Below, one piece after another: positions 5,855 through 11,741 of a DNA stretch of 14,290 bases (the stretch's first letter is position 1; each line of letters starts with the position of its first letter). Both the position numbers and the translations under genes were made by a program. Below the pieces are notes generated by a model. The model made no database searches. It was not told the DNA's origin and was given only the letters and a program-made list of their open reading frames with translations. The stretch is from an uncultured Bacteroidales bacterium (GTDB taxonomy: Bacteria; Bacteroidota; Bacteroidia; Bacteroidales; Paludibacteraceae). The stretch covers positions 1-14,290 of the forward strand of contig CALDQH010000002.1 of the NCBI GenBank assembly GCA_937911935.1. The letters run 5' to 3'.

Positions 5855-5902
5855 AAGGAGAGTTGATAAAGGATAAAGGAGAAAGGAGAAAGGAGAAAGG
5901 AG
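5854..5902. repeat. Heptamer repeat array AAAGGAG, seven units
   Basis: Exactly seven 7-bp units: five are AAAGGAG, one is AAAGGAT and one is the divergent AGTTGAT. It joins the octamer array with a one-base overlap. A shorter array in the opposite orientation lies at 14175-14202. Confidence 0.75.
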
Positions 5903-5912
5903 AAATATTGTT

Positions 5913-5975
5913 GACCTGTGACCTTAGACCTGTGACTTTCGACCTTCGACCTTCGACTTTCGACTTTTGACTCTA
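5913..5975. repeat. Heptamer repeat array GACYTTC, nine units
   Basis: Nine contiguous 7-bp units all begin GAC, most being GACCTTC, GACTTTC or GACCTGT. The complementary family (AAAGTCG) is found around galE and nadE at 2162-2182, 2252-2265 and 2317-2323. Confidence 0.75.
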
Positions 5976-5990
5976 TAGATAAGAATAAAA

Positions 5991-6022
5991 TTTGTATGTG
6001 CGCGTAATTTTTAGTAATTTCG
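5991..6022 (+). promoter_or_regulatory. Promoter of ileS
   Basis: TTTG (5991-5994), 20 nt, then TAATTTCG (6015-6022), one base from TAnnTTTG. The predicted start near 6029 leaves a leader of under 20 nt before ATG 6046, too short for a tRNA-sensing leader. Confidence 0.6.
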
Positions 6023-6027
6023 CGCAC
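5998..6027. promoter_or_regulatory. Inverted repeat across ileS promoter
   Basis: Perfect 7-bp arms GTGCGCG (5998-6004) and CGCGCAC (6021-6027) enclose 16 AT-rich bases. The left arm is in the promoter spacer and the right arm overlaps the -7 box, as an operator might. A T-rich stretch follows (GCTTTTATTTAT), so it could also act as a weak terminator for DUF4293. Confidence 0.4.
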
Positions 6028-6045
6028 GCTTTTATTTATAACGTT

Positions 6046-9000
6046 ATGAACAAGAATTTTACTGAATATGGTGGTTTAAACCTATCGGCTACTTGCAAAG
6101 AAGTACAAGCCGCATGGGACAAAAACGACGTTTTTAAACAAAGTATCGAAACACGCGAAGGATGCCCTACATTTGTATTTTACGAAGGTCCTCCATCGGC
6201 AAATGGTATGCCTGGCATTCACCACGTAATGGCTCGTTCTATCAAAGACTTGTTCTTGCGCTACAAAACCATGAAAGGTTTTAAAGTAAACCGCAAAGCA
6301 GGTTGGGATACCCATGGTTTGCCCGTTGAATTGGGCGTTGAAAAAGCATTGGGCATTACCAAAGAAGACATTGGCAAAACCATTTCGGTAGAAGAATACA
6401 ACGCAACTTGCCGTAAAGAGGTGATGAAATACACCAAAGAATGGGAAGGTCTTACCCAAAAAATGGGTTACTGGATTGACATGGAAAACCCCTACATCAC
6501 CTACGAAAACAGCTACATCGAAAGTTTGTGGTGGTTGTTGCAACAGCTGTACAAAAAAGGCTTGCTGTACAAAGGTTATACCATTCAACCTTACTCACCA
6601 GCTGCTGGTAGCGGTTTGAGCTCGCACGAGCTAAACCAACCTGGTTGCTATCGCGACGTAAAAGACACCACCGTAACAGCCCAATTCAAAGTAAAAGGTC
6701 AAGAAAACCTTTACCTATTGGCTTGGACCACCACTCCTTGGACACTAACTTCCAATACCGCATTGTGCGTTGGTCCTAACATCGACTACGTACGTTACGC
6801 TACCCAAAACCCTTATACGGGTCAAGATATCGAAGTAATTTTGGCAGCCGACTTGTTCGACAGCTACTTTAAAGGCCAAGAAAAACCCACCGAAACCTTT
6901 AAGGGCAGCACCTTAGAAGGCATGGAATACGAACCACTTATTCCTTTCTTTACCCCTATGGGCGATGGTGCTTTCCGCGTTATCTTAGGCGACTACGTTA
7001 CCACCGAAGACGGTACCGGTATCGTACACATTGCACCTACCTTTGGTGCCGATGACGCCCGTGTAGCCAAAGCGGCAGGTATTCCTCCTATGCAAGTTTT
7101 GGACAAAAATGGCAACCTACGTCCTACTGTCGATTTGCAAGGTAAATATTATTTGTTAGAAGATTTAGACGCAGACTACGTTGCTAAATACGTAAACGTA
7201 GAGGCATACGCCCCCTACGCAGGCAAATTTGTAAAAAATGCCTACGACCCCACCCTTACCGACAAAGACGAAACCTTGGACATTGCACTTTGCATGATGC
7301 TAAAACAACAAGGTTTGGCGTTTAAAATAGAAAAACACACCCACAACTATCCACACTGCTGGCGTACCGACAAACCTGTGTTGTACTACCCATTGGATAG
7401 CTGGTTTATCCGTTCTACGGCTTGCCGCGAACAAATGGTAGAACTAAACAAAACCATCAACTGGAAACCTCAATCTACCGGTACAGGTCGTTTTGGAAAA
7501 TGGTTGGAAAACCTACAAGACTGGAACCTATCGCGTAGCCGTTACTGGGGTACTCCATTGCCTATTTGGCGCACCGACGATGGCAAAGAAGAAATTTGCA
7601 TCGGTTCGATTGCAGAATTGATGGAAGAAATTGAAAAAGCCATCGCCGCTGGCGTAATGACCGAAAATCCTTACAAAAACTTTAAAGTGGGCGATTACTC
7701 GGCAGAAAACTACAGCGTTAAAAACATTGATTTGCACCGTCCATACGTTGACAACATTGTATTGGTATCGAAAGACGGCAAACCCATGTACCGCGAAACC
7801 GACCTTATTGACGTTTGGTTTGACTCGGGTGCAATGCCATACGCTCAATTGCACTATCCTTTCGAAAACAAAGAAATGATAGATGGCGGCACGTTCTTCC
7901 CTGCCGACTTTATCAACGAAGGTGTTGACCAAACACGTGGTTGGTTCTTTACCTTGCATGCTATTTCGACCATGGTAAAAGGCTCGGTAGCCTTCAAAAA
8001 TGTAATTTCGAACGGTTTGGTTTTGGACAAAAACGGCAATAAAATGTCGAAACGTTTGGGCAACTCGGTCGATCCTTTCGAAGCCATCGAAAAATACGGT
8101 GCCGACCCTGTTCGTTGGTACATGATGACCAACTCAGCTCCTTGGGACAACCTTAAATTTGACCGCGAAGGCGTAGAAGAAGTGTCTCGTAAATTCTTTG
8201 GAACACTTTACAACACCTACTCGTTCTTTGCACTATATGCCAACGTTGATGGATTTGATTATAGCCAAGACGAAGTTCCTATGAACGAACGTCCCGAAAT
8301 TGACCGTTGGATTATTTCGCTTTTGAACAGCTTAATCAAAGAGGTAGATGAAAGCCTTGCTGCCTACGAGCCTACCCGTGCAGGTCGTGCTATTGCCGAT
8401 TTTGTATCGGAAAACTTGAGTAACTGGTACGTTCGTCTAAACCGCAAACGCTACTGGGCTGGCGAAATGACCACCGACAAACTATCGGCATACCAAACCC
8501 TTTATACCTGTTTGGACACCATTGCCCGCCTAATGGCACCTATTGCTCCTTTCTATGCAGACCGTTTGTTCTGCGACTTGAACCAAGCAACAGGTCGTAG
8601 TAGCGAGGTTTCGGTTCACCTAACCTTGTTCCCTACCTACAACCAAGACTTGATTCAACCCGAATTAGAAGCACGCATGGATATTGCACAGCGCATTACC
8701 TCTTTGGTATTGGCATTGCGCAAAAAAGAAGGTTTAAAGGTTCGTCAACCACTTAGCCACATCATGATTCCAAGCATTGATGCCACAACAGACGCTTATA
8801 TCCAAAGCATCAAAGACATCGTCATGAGCGAGGTCAACGTAAAAGACATCAAGTTGGTAGATGGTTCAAACGGCATTTTGGTAAAACGCATCAAACCCGA
8901 CTTTAAAAAATTAGGACCCAAATGCGGCAAAAACATGAAACAAGTGGCTGCAGCCCTACAAAACATGGAGCAAGCCGCCATCGCCCAATTTGAAAAAGAA

Positions 9001-9402
9001 GGACAATACACCTTTGCTATCGAGGGTCAAGATATTGTTGTTAGCACAGACGACGTTACCATTTTCTCGGAAGATATTCCAGGATGGTCTGTAGCCAACG
9101 ATGGCAACATTACCATCGCTTTGGATATTACATTGACCGACGAATTGATTAACGAAGGTATTGCACGCGAACTAATCAACCGCATCCAAAACATCCGCAA
9201 AAGCAGTGGTTTAGAAATCACCGACCGCATCCAAGTTTCGGTTAGTGGCAACGAAGCCATTGAGTATGCTATTTCACAACACAAAGCATACATTGCATCG
9301 CAAGTTTTGGCACAAAATATCGTGGTAACCGAAAACCTTACCAATGCTACCGAGGTAGATTTTGACGGCGTTCCTGTCTTTATTTTGGTAGAAAAAATCT
9401 AA
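6046..9402 (+). CDS. ileS: Isoleucyl-tRNA synthetase, type 2
   Basis: Charges tRNA-Ile with isoleucine and edits mischarged valine in the cytoplasm. The 1118-residue product is a class I synthetase. The HIGH-type signature appears as PPSANGMPGIHH at residues 49-60. The editing (CP1) domain includes AWTTTPWTLTSN from residue 226 and GTGIVHIAPTFGADD. The core EGVDQTRGWFF starts near residue 625, KMSKR is at 666-670, and an anticodon-binding and C-terminal region follows. The length and the GIHH form fit the eukaryote-like type 2 branch, longer than E. coli IleS (938) and known for low mupirocin sensitivity. ATG 6046 is chosen because the product then starts MNKNFTEYGGLNL; an in-frame codon at 5992 lies inside the promoter. 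dksA-like, lspA and DUF4296 genes follow on the same strand. Confidence 0.97.
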   Translation: MNKNFTEYGGLNLSATCKEVQAAWDKNDVFKQSIETREGCPTFVFYEGPPSANGMPGIHHVMARSIKDLFLRYKTMKGFKVNRKAGWDTHGLPVELGVEKALGITKEDIGKTISVEEYNATCRKEVMKYTKEWEGLTQKMGYWIDMENPYITYENSYIESLWWLLQQLYKKGLLYKGYTIQPYSPAAGSGLSSHELNQPGCYRDVKDTTVTAQFKVKGQENLYLLAWTTTPWTLTSNTALCVGPNIDYVRYATQNPYTGQDIEVILAADLFDSYFKGQEKPTETFKGSTLEGMEYEPLIPFFTPMGDGAFRVILGDYVTTEDGTGIVHIAPTFGADDARVAKAAGIPPMQVLDKNGNLRPTVDLQGKYYLLEDLDADYVAKYVNVEAYAPYAGKFVKNAYDPTLTDKDETLDIALCMMLKQQGLAFKIEKHTHNYPHCWRTDKPVLYYPLDSWFIRSTACREQMVELNKTINWKPQSTGTGRFGKWLENLQDWNLSRSRYWGTPLPIWRTDDGKEEICIGSIAELMEEIEKAIAAGVMTENPYKNFKVGDYSAENYSVKNIDLHRPYVDNIVLVSKDGKPMYRETDLIDVWFDSGAMPYAQLHYPFENKEMIDGGTFFPADFINEGVDQTRGWFFTLHAISTMVKGSVAFKNVISNGLVLDKNGNKMSKRLGNSVDPFEAIEKYGADPVRWYMMTNSAPWDNLKFDREGVEEVSRKFFGTLYNTYSFFALYANVDGFDYSQDEVPMNERPEIDRWIISLLNSLIKEVDESLAAYEPTRAGRAIADFVSENLSNWYVRLNRKRYWAGEMTTDKLSAYQTLYTCLDTIARLMAPIAPFYADRLFCDLNQATGRSSEVSVHLTLFPTYNQDLIQPELEARMDIAQRITSLVLALRKKEGLKVRQPLSHIMIPSIDATTDAYIQSIKDIVMSEVNVKDIKLVDGSNGILVKRIKPDFKKLGPKCGKNMKQVAAALQNMEQAAIAQFEKEGQYTFAIEGQDIVVSTDDVTIFSEDIPGWSVANDGNITIALDITLTDELINEGIARELINRIQNIRKSSGLEITDRIQVSVSGNEAIEYAISQHKAYIASQVLAQNIVVTENLTNATEVDFDGVPVFILVEKI

Positions 9403-9449
9403 AAGCGCAAAAAACAGCGTTTGCCATAGGTTTTTTAAATTTTAATTGT

Positions 9450-9457
9450 TATATTCG
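9450..9457 (+). promoter_or_regulatory. Possible -7 box before dksA-like gene
   Basis: TATATTCG fits TAnnTT(T/C)G, 31 nt before ATG 9489. The only TTTG upstream (9420-9423) is 26 nt away, more than usual. It may drive the dksA-like/lspA/DUF4296 operon apart from ileS. Confidence 0.35.
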
Positions 9458-9488
9458 CATATCGTTAACCTTTAAAAAACAAAGTACT

Positions 9489-9863
9489 ATGGCAGAGAAG
9501 ACAAGGTATTCGGATGCGGAATTGGAAGAATTCCGTGCTATCATCCAAGAAAAGTTAGAGCAAGCATACAAAGATTACGATTCGCTTAAGAGTGCTTTGG
9601 ACAATTCCTCGGGCAACGACGTATCGGACACATCTCCTACTTTTAAGGTATTAGAAGAAGGTGCAGCTACCTCCATGAAAGAGGAATCGGCAAGACTGGC
9701 TCAACGCCAAATGAAGTTCATTCAGAACTTGCAAGCGGCCTTGGTGAGAATTGAAAATAAAACGTATGGTATTTGTCGCGAAACGGGCAAATTGATTCCC
9801 AAAGAAAGACTACGCGCTGTACCCCACACAACGTTAAGTATCGAAGCAAAAGGAGGTAAATAG
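9489..9863 (+). CDS. DksA/TraR family protein, zinc finger degenerate
   Basis: A 124-residue protein of the DksA/TraR family; DksA binds in the RNA polymerase secondary channel and modulates transcription with ppGpp. Two long helices (about residues 8-38 and 62-92) are joined by a loop containing DVSDTS (44-49), which resembles the DxxDxA tip motif of DksA. The C-terminal domain, KTYGICRETGKLIPKERLRAV and onward, keeps the zinc-finger framework but only Cys96 of the usual four cysteines: the first CxxC is CRET and the second is replaced by LSIE. From memory, related Bacteroidetes proteins share this form, so it is probably functional without zinc. lspA follows after 26 nt. Control of RNA polymerase is inferred from the family. 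Confidence 0.88.
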   Translation: MAEKTRYSDAELEEFRAIIQEKLEQAYKDYDSLKSALDNSSGNDVSDTSPTFKVLEEGAATSMKEESARLAQRQMKFIQNLQAALVRIENKTYGICRETGKLIPKERLRAVPHTTLSIEAKGGK

Positions 9864-9870
9864 CCTCCTT
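9850..9870 (+). promoter_or_regulatory. Hairpin between dksA-like gene and lspA
   Basis: AAGGAGG (9850-9856) pairs perfectly with CCTCCTT (9864-9870). The 7-nt loop holds the dksA-like stop codon, and CTGCTTTT follows. It might be a weak terminator or attenuator, or an mRNA processing site. The left arm is a perfect Shine-Dalgarno sequence but lies 33 nt from the lspA start and would be sequestered. Confidence 0.45.
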
Positions 9871-9889
9871 CTGCTTTTAAATAGGAAAT

Positions 9890-10456
9890 ATGATGCAACC
9901 CATTACCAAAAAGGCGCTTTACAGCGCCTCACTTGTTTTTTTTATCCTACTTATCGACCAACTTTTTAAAATTTGGGTCAAGACTTCTTTTTATTTAGGC
10001 GAAGAATTATACATTACATCGTTTTTCCGCTTGGTATTTGTCGAGAACGATGGCATGGCATTTGGTATTACCATGGGCGATAAAATTTACCTCACCCTGT
10101 TTCGCATTGTTGCTTCGCTGTGCATTGCCGCATACCTCATTTATACCATCCGCAAAAACGAACACTACCTGCTACTCAGTTGCCTTTCGCTTATCTTAGC
10201 AGGAGCTACCGGCAATATCATCGACTGTGTTTTTTACGGTGAGTGGTTTAACTATGCTCCTTACTTTTACGGCAAGGTAGTAGATATGCTCTATTTCCCA
10301 CTTCTTGAAGGACATTACTGGGACTGGATTCCTGGTGTAGGTGGCGATCCGTTTGTCTTTTTTGCTCCCGTCTTCAATTTGGCAGACTCTGCCATTTGCA
10401 TAGGCGTAGCACTATTACTCATATACGAAAGCAAGTTTGCTAAAAATGAAAAATAA
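9890..10456 (+). CDS. lspA: Lipoprotein signal peptidase II
   Basis: Inner-membrane aspartyl protease that cuts the signal peptide from prolipoproteins after diacylglyceryl transfer. The 188-residue product has four membrane spans (about residues 11-30, 66-87, 94-113 and 157-180). It carries the conserved LLIDQLFK with Asp23, VENDGMAFG (51-59), GNIIDC (108-113), and the catalytic pair Asp132 in GKVVDMLYFP and Asp166 in FNLADSAI. It is longer than E. coli LspA (164), with about 20 extra residues between the catalytic motifs (LLEGHYWDWIPGVGGDPF). ATG 9890 is followed by a second ATG at 9893, and either may be used. The last 11 nt overlap the DUF4296 gene. Its neighbour and probable substrate is that DUF4296 lipoprotein. 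Confidence 0.96.
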   Translation: MMQPITKKALYSASLVFFILLIDQLFKIWVKTSFYLGEELYITSFFRLVFVENDGMAFGITMGDKIYLTLFRIVASLCIAAYLIYTIRKNEHYLLLSCLSLILAGATGNIIDCVFYGEWFNYAPYFYGKVVDMLYFPLLEGHYWDWIPGVGGDPFVFFAPVFNLADSAICIGVALLLIYESKFAKNEK

Positions 10457-10997
10457 GTGGATTTTTGGATGGATTCTATTGGTTTTTCTGGCTTGCTTTG
10501 CATGCACCGGAAAATCCAGCAATGCTCCTACCAATCCCTTGTTGAATGAGCAGACCATGTTATCTTTCTTAATAGATCTCCATTTAAACGAGGCATTTAT
10601 CAACGAACATTACGCTCCGAATAACGAATCGTCGTGGTTGTTTCTGGATTTATTTAACAAATATCACATTACACCGCAACAATTTGACGATGCGATTCTG
10701 TACTATAAGAACGATCACAAAACTTACCTTAGTATATACCAACAGGTTACAGAAGAATTAAACAAAGAAGTAAAAAGAATTGACAGCGGCATTTACCGCT
10801 ACTACTATCCACCTATTCCATCCATTTGGACATATTACGGGGTTATTCCCAAATCGGACAGCACCTTGACAAAGTACACCGACTACCTATTTTACCAACA
10901 ACTGCCTGCGGCGGAATTCCGCACAAACGATGGATGCAGCTACCCCTACATTAAGCGATTCAGAGGTAAGGCTCCCTACTGGAAAATTGGGAATTAA
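10446..10997 (+). CDS. DUF4296 family lipoprotein
   Basis: Predicted exported lipoprotein of unknown function, 183 residues. The signal MKNKWIFGWILLVFLACFAC is followed by TGKSS; Cys17 (FLAC) or Cys20 (CFAC) would be the lipidated residue. The next part, LLNEQTMLSFLIDLHLNEAFI then FNKYHITPQQFDDAILYYKND, is the DUF4296 pattern (residues about 32-90), followed by a helical stretch and a Tyr/Pro-rich tail. The start ATG overlaps lspA by 11 nt, so the two are probably translationally coupled. The final 36 residues (148-183) are read antisense to the conserved 3' end of the methyltransferase gene and have no recognisable features; they may be an extension after loss of an earlier stop. The assignment is by pattern memory, not a search. 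Confidence 0.82.
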   Translation: MKNKWIFGWILLVFLACFACTGKSSNAPTNPLLNEQTMLSFLIDLHLNEAFINEHYAPNNESSWLFLDLFNKYHITPQQFDDAILYYKNDHKTYLSIYQQVTEELNKEVKRIDSGIYRYYYPPIPSIWTYYGVIPKSDSTLTKYTDYLFYQQLPAAEFRTNDGCSYPYIKRFRGKAPYWKIGN

Positions 10998-11645
10998 CAA
11001 CGAATGCGTTGCCAATGCTTTAACGGCATCTGATACGCCATTACCCTCGTTTCCCATGACAATTACGCCGTTTTCTGTTAAAGAAGTTGTGTAAATATTT
11101 TGCCCATCCAAAGCAGTAACGTATATGGGCATCTGCAAAGTTGGCAAAAAACTCACCAAATCTACATAATGCACACCTACCCTTGCCAATGCTCCCATGG
11201 TCGCTTGTACCACTTTGGGGTTATATACATCGACCGTATCGGGCGAACACACTATCGTCGAAATACCAAACCAATCTGCCAAACGTATGATAGTACCCAT
11301 ATTTCCAGCATCTTGAATACCATCTAATGCCAAAATCAATTGCGATTTTAAGTTTTCCACGTGCAACTGGGTAGCAGGCATCTCAAAAACAGCAAGCACA
11401 TGTTGCGGTGTTTGCAAACGGCTTAACCGACAAAGCTCGTCGTACGTAACTTGAAACGCCTCTTTGGCTACAATTTTACCCGTATATTCGCAAGTGTAAA
11501 ATAAGGTTCTACACACAAAATGATCCAACATATCTTGCACCATCTTGTCGCCCTCCGCCACAAAAAGTCCTTCTAACTTTCGGTATTTCTTTTGTGAGAG
11601 CTGATTCACCCATTTTATTTTTGCTTTTGATAAAGTTGCTGCCAT
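10887..11645 (-). CDS. SpoU/TrmH-family RNA 2'-O-methyltransferase
   Basis: Methylates a ribose 2'-OH in rRNA or tRNA using S-adenosylmethionine; the exact target is not readable here. The 252-residue product has an N-terminal substrate-binding region (KKYRKLEGLFVAEGDKMVQDML, residues about 19-40) and the SPOUT knot motifs: motif 1 LDGIQDAGNMGTIIRLADWFGI with the conserved Asn and Arg, motif 2 VIVMGNEGNGVSD, and motif 3 LIPNFPVGSLTSESLNVGVAASI. The C-terminus VCAEFRRR is typical of the family. The gene converges on DUF4296 and overlaps its 3' end by 111 nt; since motif 3 lies in the overlap, this reading frame is the constrained one. It diverges from tamL across a 96-nt gap. Confidence 0.93.
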   Translation of the reverse strand: MAATLSKAKIKWVNQLSQKKYRKLEGLFVAEGDKMVQDMLDHFVCRTLFYTCEYTGKIVAKEAFQVTYDELCRLSRLQTPQHVLAVFEMPATQLHVENLKSQLILALDGIQDAGNMGTIIRLADWFGISTIVCSPDTVDVYNPKVVQATMGALARVGVHYVDLVSFLPTLQMPIYVTALDGQNIYTTSLTENGVIVMGNEGNGVSDAVKALATHSLLIPNFPVGSLTSESLNVGVAASIVCAEFRRRQLLVK

Positions 11646-11665
11646 TTTTTTGCCAAAATTTTGTA

Positions 11666-11673
11666 CGAAGTTA
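11666..11673 (-). promoter_or_regulatory. Possible -7 box of RNA methyltransferase gene
   Basis: On the minus strand this reads TAACTTCG, fitting TAnnTT(T/C)G, 20 nt upstream of the ATG at 11645. No TTTG is found at the usual distance, so support is weak. Confidence 0.35.
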
Positions 11674-11716
11674 CAAAAGAAATTGAGAAACCTACACTTT
11701 TATTGCTTTTTTGTGC

Positions 11717-11724
11717 TATTTTTG
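11717..11724 (+). promoter_or_regulatory. -7 box of tamL
   Basis: TATTTTTG is an exact TAnnTTTG match, 17 nt before ATG 11742, implying a leader of roughly 10-15 nt. The upstream region is T-rich without a clear TTTG at 20 nt. Confidence 0.5.
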
Positions 11725-11741
11725 TACGTTATTGAATAGGT

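Noticed and set aside
5749..6027. 92-codon minus-strand open frame rich in SKVES/RRSKV repeats
   Set aside because: It is simply the translation of the heptamer and octamer arrays, overlaps the ileS promoter and has no protein-like character.
6082..6588. 168-codon minus-strand open frame inside ileS, and a similar one at 7528-7959
   Set aside because: Antisense shadows of a strongly conserved synthetase; Phe/Val-rich composition follows from the complementary codons.
9489..9863. Pseudogene call for the DksA/TraR-like gene because cysteines are missing
   Set aside because: The frame is intact, the rest of the finger framework is kept and the operon spacing is tight, so loss of zinc ligands looks like a stable form.
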